Assembly: GCA_001297265.1 (NCBI GenBank)
Contig: LIHB01000111.1
Span: forward strand, 27,019-91,018
Length of the DNA: 64,000 nucleotides
Direction of reading: 5' to 3'
Origin: Mycosphaerella arachidis
Taxonomy: Eukaryota > Ascomycota > Dothideomycetes > Mycosphaerellales > Mycosphaerellaceae
Below, in pieces: positions 1 through 10,806 of the stretch. A model generated the notes under the pieces. It was not told the origin of the DNA and ran no database searches. It worked only from the letters and a program-made list of their open reading frames with translations. Made by a program: the position numbers and the translations under genes. The number at the start of each line of letters is the position of its first letter. Position 1 is the stretch's first letter.

Positions 1-1043
1 CATCAACGCAGGCATCGACTGAGGATCACAATGTTGCTCTGTCGGCGACAAACTGCTCTGCAACGTGGACGTAGTAGAATCTGCATGCGTTCCGACTCAG
101 GACCGTGGCATATCACCAGGTTCTCGCACGCCATCACTTGGCAGGTCGGAGGCAAATTTGCTGGCGGTCGTGATGATGTGAGCGTGTGCGGTTACGATCT
201 CGATCTGAAGACAACAGGCTAGAGGTGGATCCGTACCAGGGCAGGCCTGTTTCACCGCAGCGGCTTCCCGCAGACGCAGCGATCGAAACTGCAAAGCCTC
301 ACAGCAGAGTCGAGCACAGCTAGGAAGTTGTGATAATACTTGGGTAGACGTGCAAACGCAGCCTGCACATTCACGTCCTCGTCGTCCTTTCATGTCATGT
401 GGATGAATGTAGCAACAGCTTGGCGGCGATGACCCTGACATGGTTTGCGCGCATCGGCGATGGTGAGTGCAGAACAGCGATTAAGGTTGTGGGCAAAGCG
501 CCTCTGCAGGGAGGCATTCCGGCGCACTGAGCATGACGGACTTGGCTTCTCTGCCCAGTTCTGCTCGGTACCCAGCACGCGGTCGCCAGCAGCCACACTG
601 CTGCCACGGAAGCGTGCGGTTCAGTGTTGCATATATCCAGGGTCTCTGCTTGACCCTCTCTTGCTCGCCTCATCTACCTCCATGCCCCCTCGGGATGCGC
701 TGGGATGATGAACGCCTTGCTCACTATCCTGCCGCTGGTCTGTAACCTTTGTCCCGCATTGTGCTCTTAGACTGTACCAGCTCCCACGCGCGAGTCTCAA
801 GTATCGCTTGTCCCTCTCTTGTGCCAGCAGCAGATATTCTCGTGCATCAGCACCTCAGCGCGCCTCTCTAGGAAAGGAAACGCAACATTATCACCACTCA
901 ACACAGACCGCATTACCAAGCCGCGTCAATTCAACAGAGTCTTGCTCGTCTCGTCTCCATCAAACCCATTACCAACAGCTCGCCCCCGACTCGAAGCTGT
1001 TCTCATTCACTCACTGACACATCGTCACGAAGCTGGCTATCAC
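1..1043. other. Non-coding region upstream of the first C2H2 gene
   Basis: No open frame here resembles a known protein. The part just before the downstream gene, about 780-1040, is rich in C and T, as fungal leaders often are. It probably holds the promoter and 5' leader of the gene that starts at 1044. Confidence 0.5.
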
Positions 1044-2312
1044 ATGATGGACGGTTATAACGCAACGGGACGCAAAATATCACTACTGAACGACAGTGGT
1101 GACGTAGCCGCTGCGCCTACAAAAGTTCAGCTTCCACAGCTGACAGCACACTCGCGAACAACATCGTGCACCTCGACGCCGTCGCTTTCTCCACAAACGC
1201 CACAGCTGTCGCGCTCGGATTCCAGTGATTCGCGTGCCTTCTCGACTCCGTCTCCGCTTACACCCAGCTTCGACGAGGGCTTCGGTCAAGCCACGCGTGC
1301 ACTGCCACCGAAACACCAGCAGCACCACCACCAGCAATATCACTTAGCCAATAACCACTACGCCAAAATGGACGACCAAAACGCGTCCATGTACCCGCCA
1401 ATCCCGGACCCGACCGGTGCGATGCCAACAGCGTACCCTATGCCCGCGCAAATGGCGCCTCAGCAACCATTTCCACAGCAACAGGCGCCGCCGAACGCAG
1501 TGTATCGCGGGTCCAATTCTCCATCTTCTGAGCCGTCGCGCCTTTCCACAGTGTCGCAGCAGTCGAACAACAAGAACCAGCCGAAGAAGAACCAGTACCC
1601 ATGTCCGATGGCGAAGCAATTCGGATGCACCGATTTCTTCACCACCTCAGGCCACGCTGCACGGCACGCAAAGAAGCACACGGGGAAGAAGGATGCATTC
1701 TGCCCCGAGTGCAACAAGGCGTTCACGAGGAAGGACAACATGGAGCAGCATCGCCGAACACACCACAACGGTCGCGGGTCATCTCGAACGACCGACGACT
1801 CCAAGGTCAAGAAGCCTGCGAAGCCTGCGAAGAAGACTGCTGTGAAGGTCGAGCCACAGCTGGAGGCTGCTGTAGAGCAGCAACTAGCCGACCACGCGCA
1901 ACACGCGCAAGTACAGTCTGTCGCACAGGCGGTGCAAGCTCAACACGCTCAGCAACAACAGCAACAGGCAGCAGAAGCCGCCATGATGGGCGGTCTACCT
2001 CAAAGTGGGCCGTACTTCCTCAACGCCCTGGATCCGGGTCCAGTGCCAGCACTTCCGATGGCAATGCCTGAGCTCAACGCGATTCGACCACAACTCCATC
2101 GATCCAGCTTCGCGAACTCACTCGAGTTCGTTCCATCAGCTGCACCCATGATCGACCCAGACACACTACACTACAGCTACCCATCTCCAGGCCTGTCTAA
2201 CGGACTGAACAGCCTGGCGCTGGCAGCAAGTGAGCATAGTCGTCGGATGTCGGACAAGTCACAATCATCCCGAAGTCCTTCAACAGAATCTCCGCAACAC
2301 GAGATACCATAA
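1044..2312 (+). CDS. C2H2 zinc-finger transcription factor (two fingers, Gln/Pro-rich)
   Basis: Predicted nuclear DNA-binding regulator of 422 residues, one exon. Residues from about 187 to 241 carry two C2H2 fingers: a long first finger beginning CPMAKQFGC with a GHAARHAKKH helix, then CPECNKAFTRKDNMEQHRRTH. The linker TGKKDAF is typical of adjacent fingers. The N-terminus is Ser/Thr/Pro-rich with many SP/TP sites, the middle is Pro/Gln-rich, and a Lys/Pro-rich basic stretch that could be a nuclear signal follows the fingers, then a Gln/Ala-rich tract. The frame is open further upstream, but the first ATG in it is at 1044. The finger pair resembles a group of uncharacterised Pezizomycotina C2H2 proteins; the target genes are unknown. 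The family call is firm and the specific role is not. Confidence 0.85.
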   Translation: MMDGYNATGRKISLLNDSGDVAAAPTKVQLPQLTAHSRTTSCTSTPSLSPQTPQLSRSDSSDSRAFSTPSPLTPSFDEGFGQATRALPPKHQQHHHQQYHLANNHYAKMDDQNASMYPPIPDPTGAMPTAYPMPAQMAPQQPFPQQQAPPNAVYRGSNSPSSEPSRLSTVSQQSNNKNQPKKNQYPCPMAKQFGCTDFFTTSGHAARHAKKHTGKKDAFCPECNKAFTRKDNMEQHRRTHHNGRGSSRTTDDSKVKKPAKPAKKTAVKVEPQLEAAVEQQLADHAQHAQVQSVAQAVQAQHAQQQQQQAAEAAMMGGLPQSGPYFLNALDPGPVPALPMAMPELNAIRPQLHRSSFANSLEFVPSAAPMIDPDTLHYSYPSPGLSNGLNSLALAASEHSRRMSDKSQSSRSPSTESPQHEIP

Positions 2313-3104
2313 TCGCCACTACACACCTCGACTCTCTTTTTAGATTAATACTCATCGAGGCAACAGACTGTTTTGGAGCGAAGCGTATATACCCAGAATC
2401 GTTTTGGCGGGAATGGAGCAGACCGGGAGGGCACTGGAAAAGCCTCGAGATTAGAACGGTACAGAGACGCCTTTCCGCCGTCGCAGCTTGATACAGTCAA
2501 TGTTTTTATATGTTATGATGCGCGCATTTTTGCCACGATTATGGGTGGAAGCAATTGACAGTCGCAGAGAACGATATGTCGGTGACGATCATCACTGGTT
2601 GATTCAGTAGATGGGCTCCTAAGAAGCCAGCAAGCGGAAACGCGACGAGAGCTGGCCCTGGCACTTGCAACTAGCGCCAAATGAAATAATTTGATACGCA
2701 TCACTTTTCCTATTACTGTCGTCTCGTTCAAGATGAAGTGAAGTAGGCCTTGATGCAGGGTCTTGAACAGAACCCTTGTCTTATGCTAATGGTAATGACC
2801 AGCCACATCCACAAACGCCGACCTTGATCACAAACCTGAGCGAAACATGGAACAAAATGTCTTGCTTGACCTTCCCTCTAGATGCTCTCGATCGTCACGA
2901 CGACTTGTTGAAATCCACCGCTAGCGACCTCGATCGCGAGCAAGCGCTGCGTCGGCATATCGTGATGTCTCGCACGAAGCGACGATAAACACGCCTTCTC
3001 CACAAAGCCAGCTCCACAAAGCCAGCCTCCGCTGTGCTAGCCGACTTATGGACGATCGTTAGAGACGTTAGTCAAACCACTCAAAATAGTAAAGCGGCCG
3101 CAGG
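2313..3104. other. Intergenic region, no gene seen
   Basis: It contains the 3' end of the C2H2 gene and then mixed-composition sequence. Short open frames are present but none has protein-like composition. A sharp drop in GC begins near 3105. Confidence 0.5.
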
Positions 3105-3965
3105 AGTGCTCCGCTACTATGCTTATAATGTCAATAAAGTACTACTCTCAAAACTCCCTCTACTACGTCTTATTCCATTTTATAGTTATAATCTATTTAG
3201 TATAGTCTATCTTAGAATTCTACAGCCTATTATTTTAACCTTCTATATACTAAAGCTATTATTCTTATATATATTAGTAGTAGTCTTATTAGATAAGAAA
3301 TACTAGATATCTATATCTATATCTAATAGATTAAGTAAAGATCTACTATTAATTATTAAAATTAAAGGAGTAATTTTAGTTAGTATAGTTAGACGCTTAC
3401 TATAGTAATAGTTAATTATTTATTTAGTTAACTATAGTAAAGAGATACTTAGAATATATTAAAGAAGTTATTGTAGTTAGTAAGAGAGGTTACTCTAGAT
3501 AGAATATCTTAGACTAGTTATATAGAGTAATCTTATATTTAAATAATTAAGTAAGTATATATAGCTCTATTTTAATAAGACTTATAGCTACTATTCTAAT
3601 AATAACCTAGTATAAACGTTACTATATATATTAGACCTTATTATATCTTTAGAAGCTCTTAGATATACTAATATCTAGAAATATTAGATTTAGTATCTTT
3701 AATTCTTCTCTCTATTCTAACTTATCTCTACTATAATATTGTCTGTTCCTTCTCTATTATAGGGTCTTATATATTTAGTTAATATTTATTTCTATCTCTT
3801 TATTATATGTAGTTTAGTACTACTGTTATTAGAGTCTATATATAAATATAGCTACTACTATTATATATATATAGCTACTACTATTATACATAATAAGGTC
3901 TAAAGCTGTATAAATGGAGGGCAATATTAACCTACGGGTAGATAATACGTACAACGTAGGACAAG
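3105..3965. repeat. AT-rich, RIP-like block (decayed repeat)
   Basis: About 860 bp is almost entirely A and T, dominated by TA dinucleotides, with very few C or G and frequent stops in all frames. The edges are abrupt: the sequence returns to ordinary composition near 3970. In Pezizomycotina such blocks are usually transposon copies mutated C-to-T on both strands by RIP. No residual transposase or LTR can be read, so the original element is unknown. Confidence 0.7.
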
Positions 3966-5848
3966 CGCGTCTCTATTGAGAACAAAGTCGTATTACCGTA
4001 TCGAGAGCAAACTCGCTGCCGCTATTGCTATTTTAAGTTTTTGCGCAAATGTCTCTGACGACCGTCCGTATCGACCCTTCTGTGGGTCAATCGAAGCAGA
4101 ACCCAACTCTAGAACCAAATTCGCTTGCGATTTGGAACGAAGTTGTTCAGCAGCAACGCTCGGCGTCCTATTTGGCACCTGCAGAATCCGCACGTGGGTC
4201 CTGCGTGCGATTGTGGGTCTTGCCCGACGGTTCATGTCTCGTCATCGATCGTGAGAAATCTCGCAAATCGCTTTAGAACAGCTCCGGGAGAGGGGCTCGT
4301 AGGAAAATCACGGGAGGGCGTGGTTCAATTGCGGGCGGGCTGCGGGTGTCAGGCGATGCTCACGGATGAGGGTCTTGTTGGGCTTCTTTCGGGTTCTGGT
4401 GCTGAATTCGGACTATGGTCATTGTGATACAAAGCAGTTTATCGGATGTATGTTCTTGTCAGGTGAAGACGAGGTGTTTGTGATGCGCACAGTAAGACAG
4501 TCCCGCTAACGTTTTCGGTCACCGTTGCTACTCAGCGAGACGATCAGACTGTGGTAGGATTAGATCATCCCCTTGCACGACTGCGATGCCATACATGTAG
4601 CCCGATAGACGGTTGCGATGATCTGAAAAGGGCGCTGAGGGGAGTACCAACGGGTGTTAACGTGCATCTAAAGTACATGTGCCATAGTTCGCACTGCCCG
4701 GCTGCAGATGCGAAGATTACCCAAACCAATGTCTAAGAATCGGCCTGCATAGACTGTCATCCTCGGATCCAATGTAGCGGACTCTCGTAGTCGTTCGGAT
4801 AAGATGGCTGTGCCGTAGGGTGCCAGCGTCAGGGTAACTCCAGAGAACATACGACTGATTCCAATGACTATTGAAGTCGCAATTGCCCACGATCAAGTGG
4901 ACCGCACGACATGAATCATTTGGGCATATTCTTCCCAAACAACAAGTAATGGTCTTGGATTTGTGGTTGGTGAACGTGACTCTGACTCAGCGAGTCACTA
5001 GGGCATTACCTGATGCTTACCCTGATATCCCAATTGCAATACAGCAAGGCCTCGCGACAGGATAGGCGCGATCCCGCCTCATATTACGCTCCGTGATCGA
5101 GTCACAGCTTCACGTGCTGTCTGTGCATTCAGCACTGCTGCGCCACATTGGTGCATCTATGATCAGCTAGTATCTCCCCTGTATGAGCAAGGCTGAATTA
5201 CGTACTACGACTCACCAATCATCGTCCTCGACACCCGGCCTGATCACTTTGATCTCAACGAGCGATGGGAACTTCTTCAAGATATCGTCAACATGCAGAA
5301 GCTTCGACACATCTCTCGGGCGCGCAGATTCATCATGGCAATGCGACTCCGTTTGAGAAGGTCTCGCACGTCCCGCTTGATATTCAACATTCCGCCGGTG
5401 TCGATAGCAAGTCCAATGGTGCTGACTTGGTGTACGCTTCAGCGTTCACACGAAAGTACCCTGCCACCAAGTCTCCTATGATATCGGCGGATATCATGCT
5501 GAAGCCCTTGCACCGTTCTTCAATGCCAGCATGAAGTATAGCCCTTAGGCATTGTTTCTGGTAAAAAGGTCACGGCTTCGTGATAGCAGAAGAAGACATC
5601 CACGTTTGGAAACAGGTGGCAGTGCAGCTGGACTGGTATGATGTTTGTCTTGGACCCCGGTACCATGAGAGCGACATTATTCGGGTCAAGGGCTGTGTGC
5701 GCAGGTCTATTGCCAAGGTGATGGATTGAGAGGACATTTATTTAATCTAGCAATGCCGCTGTAGCTGTGAACTGGACCAGCACTCTGGCTTGCAGAGATG
5801 TTACTTGGCTTCCGGCACATCGCATAGGACGCCACGCGAACGGTGGTG
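3966..5848. other. Gene-poor region with protein-like but broken frames
   Basis: GC content is normal but no intact gene is visible. Between about 4930 and 5560 short frames on the plus strand read like protein but change frame and hit stops (for example RPDHFDLNERWELLQDIV near 5240, then GADLVYASAFTRKYPATKSP near 5420). I cannot assign a family. A decayed gene is the most likely explanation. Confidence 0.35.
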
Positions 5849-6370
5849 GCATCAATTAATCAACTTGACCTGTTGTGACTGCTTGCTTAACGAATTTTCC
5901 CTTCAAGTTAATTAAGCAAGGTAATATAGTACCTAGTTAAGTAACGTGCGATATTGTTAGTTAAGCAAGAAAGTAAACAAATACGTATATTGCCCCGAAT
6001 CTATAGCTTAGCTACAAACTTAGCCGCTGTAGCCTACGATCACGTAATCCTGTAGCCCCGTAACCCCGCGACCCGTAACCTTTATAGACAACACTAGATC
6101 TATACCTCTTATTACGATATTATATATGTGTGTATATATATAATCTACGAGTATATATACTATCTCGTACTTATCTTAAGCATCTTAGAAGATATTAGGA
6201 AAAATAGGCCTTCGAATATATAAATAGTGCAAAAGTCTCATTTTTAATATAGTTAAGCAAGTTAAGTTAGTCAAGCATGCGCCCTTAATATTAGTCAAGC
6301 AAGGAAGTAGTCATTTATCCAATCAAGTATCGCTTTTTGCGTCAGTCAAGTAACTTGATTGCTTGATGCT
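5849..6370. mobile_element. Candidate MITE or solo non-autonomous element with imperfect TIRs, RIP-like interior
   Basis: The left end (GCATCAATTAATCAACTTGAC, about 5849) and the reverse complement of the right end (GCATCAAGCAATCAAGTTACTTGAC, ending near 6370) match as imperfect terminal inverted repeats. The interior is AT-rich with many TA steps and repeated (G/T)TCAAGCAAG or TTAAGCAAG motifs. There is no open reading frame. The CAAGCAAG motif also recurs in the element at 15887-16132, which hints at a family. No clear target-site duplication could be fixed. Confidence 0.45.
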
Positions 6371-7798
6371 AGCACTGCACGCGAACATTAGAACCCTTGC
6401 TGACCTCTTCCAGCTGTTCTTGGGTCATGCATGCCACAACTTGATTGCCAATCAACGTCGAAGGCAGTCGCTCCTGTGGTGCGTTCGGCTTCAAAGCGGA
6501 GGGCATCTTGTCGCTCAGAAACGCAAGGGCTCGAAAAAAAAACCAGAATTTATCCTTCACGTTGATGATACCACGCCGCATGATCAAAGAAGCTCAATGT
6601 CACGGACCTGAAGCTACGAGCAAAGCACACGGCATAGCACCGGGCCTGCCGCACGAACTCACAGGAATTTCAGATGCACACGAATTGTCAGCGCCATATT
6701 CCAAAGTCCTCTGAACACTACAACATCTAGCTTCGTCCTTGGTGTTCACTACCGTATCTTCACCTGCATATGGATCATCGAGCCCTCACTAGGTAGTTTG
6801 GACAGATACAAGACACCTGACCAGGGTCGTAGCAGCCCTGTACACCAGCACAGCCTACCTTTTCCGTACAAGCACATGCAGAACCCATCCACTGCAGTAT
6901 CCCTTCGACCTTCGCATATCGAATACTCGCGCCGTCAGACCCCACCCTCATCCCGCAGGTCATGGCCACGCATACTCTGAGCAGTAGAGGCGTCCTCTCG
7001 ATATTTGGTGTCTTGGCGCCGCCGTCTTCACGAGGCGCAGCCCATGTTGTAAGCATCATAACCGCAGTCACTGCGATGTAGTCGAATCGCACCTTTGTGC
7101 TTTGTCTGGAAGCTTTCTTCGGGCATGATACTGGTGGACTCACACGCCTGAGCTGGTCGGCCGCATGCCGCTCATGTGTAATTCGCGCTGATGGCATTGT
7201 GCTGCCGTGTCAAAGGCTTGGGCAAAGGAAGGAGCTCTAGCACAGTCGTGCCGTCCTCGATCGGGGTGTATGCTGTGCCTCACAGGAGCCATCGACAAAT
7301 TGTAGCTTGCTGTGCCGTAGATGAGCAGCTTCTTCGGGAGGAAATATAGCCTCGTCACGCGTGATACACGATCGTACTCTCCCCACCATTGAGAATGTGC
7401 TTCCCAGCTGTGAGGTTGCGTTTGTACCTTCCAATCGCATCAATGCTCTGCATCGGAGCTTTGCTAGAGCCAGAGTATCACAGCGTGCAGAGACTTCGAT
7501 AGCCTCGTCAGGAGCAAGCACCTCTAGAAGATGTGCCGTGCTGCAGGCGTGGGCTGCTCTTGATGTCCAACATACCACGAGAATCGAAAACCCTCGAAGG
7601 CGGTGGATGACCATGTCCCGTCTGAGCTACGTAGCAGAAAGGGAGCAATGTAACGAACGATGTCCTTTGGTTTCGTCCACTCTTGTGAGGGCGATCCATC
7701 GTCATGTAATGTTGTAGTTGCTCGATTGATCAGACAGACGCCCAAGCAAAGGCACCGGCTGCTGGTCTGAATAGCGAAAGTGAGTCGAGTGTCATTCA
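6371..7798. other. Intergenic region, no firm gene
   Basis: No recognisable protein is encoded. One minus-strand frame (6775-7197) has a hydrophobic stretch followed by a cysteine-rich tail; it is described as a weak candidate in the findings. The final part is the 3' flank of the S1P lyase gene. Confidence 0.4.
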
Positions 7799-9505
7799 CT
7801 ACGTCTTATACAGAGTATCGAGAAATCCACTCGCCAGCTCCCGCACAATACTCTTATCCGGTATGCTTCCCGCGACACCATAAAGCGCAGCGGCATCACC
7901 CTTCTTGGAGCTCACTTTCCCCTTGCAGGACTCGACCACCTCTTCGAGGTCCTTGATCAATTCATCGACAGCCTTCACAATCGGGATTGTAACCGCGACG
8001 TGTATCGCCGCAGGATCTTGTAGCGCGTTGAGATGCCAACCTTTCGCCGACATTCCATCGGCAATGTCATAGATGTCCACATCGAGGCTAGGGGTGTGCT
8101 TGTTATTTGCCGCACGGAAGGCGACAACCGATACCATTGGCTTCCCGATGACAGTGACGCTGTGTCGAAGCTTGTCAGATTCGCGAATAGCGTCTGCGAT
8201 CTTCTTGGCAGCGCTGACGATTTGCACACAAGTGTCGATATAGCCGTTCTCGCCTATATGCATCAACGAAGCCCAGCAGCCAGCGATGAGAGCTCCGGGT
8301 CTTGAGCCTGCCATGTTTGGTGAGGCGTACACGCCGCCTGACCATTCTGGGCAGACGTAGTATTGATACCTTCGCAAGTCTGCGTTGCGGTAGAGTACCA
8401 CGCTGTTGCCCTTCGGTGCAAAGCCGTACTTGTGGGTGTCGACGCTTATTGAAGTGACGCCAGGGACCCTGAAGTCGAAGTCCGGTGACTTGAAGCCGGC
8501 CTTCTCGAGGAATGCGATGACAAATGAGCCCAGGCAACAGTCTACGTGTAGAGGCAGCTTGTGCTTGACTGCTAGACGAGATAGTGCGGGGATATCGTCC
8601 ACAATGCCGTGGGGAAAGTTGGGTGCAGAGCCGACAAGCAGGATCGTGTTCGAGTTGATCAGCCTGCTCACGGATGGAATATATACTTGGTACTTCGGCT
8701 CCGGGCATGGCACCAAGTGAATTTTGATCTTGAAGTACTCTCCGGCTTTGCGAAATGCTGTATGTGCGGTGTTTGGTAAAATCATCTCTGGATGCCGTAC
8801 GCCGCGTTCATGGTATGCTTTCTGGCGCGCTGACAGCACAGCCATTAAGATGCTCTCTGTACCTCCGCTGGTCGTGACGCCAGCGCCACTGTCTGGTGCG
8901 TTGAACAGTCCGAGAGTCATAGCCACAACCTCTGCCTCCATCTTCCGTACGCCAGGGAAGACGTCTGGGTGTATAGGGTTGCTGACACCAAATCTCTTGA
9001 ACGCATCTGCCTGCAGATCGGCAAGCTCAGTGCCGCCATGGTACACAGCTCCACTGACTCTTCCATCTTCCCAGCTCGTATGCTTCATCTCTCCCAGCTT
9101 ATCCAGCTCAGCTTTGATCTGATCTGGCGTCCATCCCGTAGCAGGAACGGCAGTGAAGTTCGTCACACCAGGTCCAGAAGGTACGAGTTTGGCTTGAAGC
9201 TCTGCAAGTGCCTTTTCCACATCGGCGCGCACTTTTGACTGCACAAATGGCAGCTTTAAGAACAGGCCATAGCCCCGCTTATATAGGTCGTTGTAGAGGA
9301 TCTGGAGGGACCCGAGTAATCCATATCCGCGAAGTCTGTTCCAAACACTTCGAAAGACGCGAAGGATGAATATGGCCAGGAGAAGGTTGCGAATCAGGTC
9401 AAGACCATGTGTGAGAAGTAGTTGCCGCGAAGTTGGTCGACGAGGGTCGTACCGCTTTCGTAGCTGTGGAAGGCTCATCACACTGAGGCGGCCGGAGGAG
9501 GACAT
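7799..9505 (-). CDS. dpl1: Sphinganine-1-phosphate aldolase (sphingosine-phosphate lyase)
   Basis: PLP-dependent lyase that cleaves phosphorylated long-chain bases to ethanolamine phosphate and a fatty aldehyde, the exit step of sphingolipid breakdown in the ER membrane. The protein has 568 residues, close to the family norm, in one exon starting at an ATG. A single hydrophobic segment near residues 36-50 is the expected N-terminal ER anchor, and the rest is cytosolic. The fold-type I core is intact: the TTSGGTESIL cofactor-binding loop (about 211-220), HVDCCLGSF (about 320-328) and SVDTHKYGFAPKG, with the Schiff-base lysine at about 359. The downstream CPEWSGGVYASPNMAGSRPG motif is characteristic of S1P lyases rather than of glutamate decarboxylases. 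Nothing is missing or odd. Confidence 0.96.
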   Translation of the reverse strand: MSSSGRLSVMSLPQLRKRYDPRRPTSRQLLLTHGLDLIRNLLLAIFILRVFRSVWNRLRGYGLLGSLQILYNDLYKRGYGLFLKLPFVQSKVRADVEKALAELQAKLVPSGPGVTNFTAVPATGWTPDQIKAELDKLGEMKHTSWEDGRVSGAVYHGGTELADLQADAFKRFGVSNPIHPDVFPGVRKMEAEVVAMTLGLFNAPDSGAGVTTSGGTESILMAVLSARQKAYHERGVRHPEMILPNTAHTAFRKAGEYFKIKIHLVPCPEPKYQVYIPSVSRLINSNTILLVGSAPNFPHGIVDDIPALSRLAVKHKLPLHVDCCLGSFVIAFLEKAGFKSPDFDFRVPGVTSISVDTHKYGFAPKGNSVVLYRNADLRRYQYYVCPEWSGGVYASPNMAGSRPGALIAGCWASLMHIGENGYIDTCVQIVSAAKKIADAIRESDKLRHSVTVIGKPMVSVVAFRAANNKHTPSLDVDIYDIADGMSAKGWHLNALQDPAAIHVAVTIPIVKAVDELIKDLEEVVESCKGKVSSKKGDAAALYGVAGSIPDKSIVRELASGFLDTLYKT

Positions 9506-10114
9506 GATGATCGTCAGCGAGGCAGGTCGGTGCTATCGGAGCTGCCGTGTGGTGTTCATATTCATATGTCGGCGTGTCGACGTGTCGAGATCAACTTTAC
9601 GAACATTCAAGGCAGACAATGCGACCCATGCCCTGATCAGATGTCATCGAAGGCAGCCGCGGCTCAATCAATAGCCAATCAATATCTACCCGTGCTTTCA
9701 TGGCATACATCGTCCCTCGACGTCCACCATCGTGTATATGTCCTTCGGCGGCTACATGTACCGTGTCGTGCTATTATATCGTAGCTGACGTTAACACAGT
9801 TTTGGCTTCGTGTCTCGGTCATTGCAGACAGTCTCCATCGAACTGTGCGCGGCTGGGCACCCGCGACATTCTTCGCAACAAGCATACAAGAGGTAGTCCA
9901 TCCAGAATAGGTCGTTTGCTCATCACATTCAGTCTTCAATCGTTGCGTACAGTAGACATTTGAGCCAACCCAGTGGCTTGGGTTCTTGCCCCCAGCAGCA
10001 GCAGACTGGCTGACTCATAGCGTGCATGCCGGCAGTGATCACAAGTTGGAGCGAAGCAGTTAGTTAGACATCCTTCACCTTAGCTTAGCAACGTTGCACC
10101 ATGGCGTCGCGAGA
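9506..10114. other. Upstream region of the S1P lyase gene, no gene seen
   Basis: It should hold the promoter of the minus-strand lyase. No protein-like frame is present before the metallophosphoesterase remnant that begins near 10115. Confidence 0.5.
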
Positions 10115-10724
10115 CGAGCTGATCAAGACGGGCGCATTCTGATCATCTCCCCCGACACCCACGGCGCACCTCTGGGCAAAGGAGATGGCAAGACGGCCCC
10201 CTTTGGACGATGCGACAGGACTCAAGACGGCCTACACGTAGGTTGTCCTCACCTACTGCGTGCGGTGATGAGAGCGCGTCCGATGCTTCATTGCTTCGGC
10301 CACATCCACGAAGGATGGGGGTGCTGAACGCGTCCCGTGGGCACCGTCGGCGGATACCGTCACGAAAACACCTTGCACCATCAACCTGTGGAAGGGTGGT
10401 GCTTGGAAAGCAGGGGTGACCGACGACGGCGCAAGCATCTCGAAGGTGAAAGTCGACCGTGAGCAGGCTGAGCAGGACCACGGCGTGTTCGTCGACGTCT
10501 CACGAACTGGCAATGCTCTGCAGCGAGGGCAAGAGACGTTGATGGTGAATGCGTCAATCATGAACGTTAGGTGAGTACACGCGCGCTGTATCTCACGCTC
10601 ACAATGAGTTGCTGAGGTACCAGCACGATCGCTTGGACCATCACTAACACACTTGTCTAGGTACCGACCGGTCAACGCTCCCTGGGTCATCGACCTCGAT
10701 CTGCCGCGGGCTGAGGCTCCCTGA
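10115..10724 (+). pseudogene. Truncated metallophosphoesterase (calcineurin-like) pseudogene
   Basis: This is the C-terminal half of a fungal calcineurin-like phosphoesterase. One frame reads ISPDTHGAP, then HVGCPHLLRAV and the metal-binding FGHIHEGWG motif. After a run of five G (10317-10321) the reading continues one frame over as AERVPW and, after an in-frame stretch, GQETLMVNASIMNVR. An intact 90-bp intron follows (10571-10660, GTGAGT...CTAACAC...TAG), then YRPVNAPWVIDLDLPR and a stop at 10722-10724. Removing one G from the run restores GWGAERV, so a single-base insertion breaks the frame. The N-terminal half with the first metal ligands is absent upstream. The family call is firm. Whether the frameshift is real or an assembly error cannot be told from here, but the 5' truncation argues for a true pseudogene. 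Confidence 0.8.
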
Positions 10725-10731
10725 TTGCGGG

Positions 10732-10806
10732 CATCCAGGGCTCACTCATCCAGGGCTCACTCATCCAGGGCTCACTCATCCAGGGCTCACTCATCCAGGG
10801 CTCACT
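10732..10806. repeat. 15-bp minisatellite, five copies
   Basis: Five perfect tandem copies of the unit CATCCAGGGCTCACT start eight bases after the stop codon of the metallophosphoesterase remnant. The unit length is a multiple of three, so the minus strand reads as an open MSEPW-type repeat, but nothing around it supports a gene. Confidence 0.95.
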
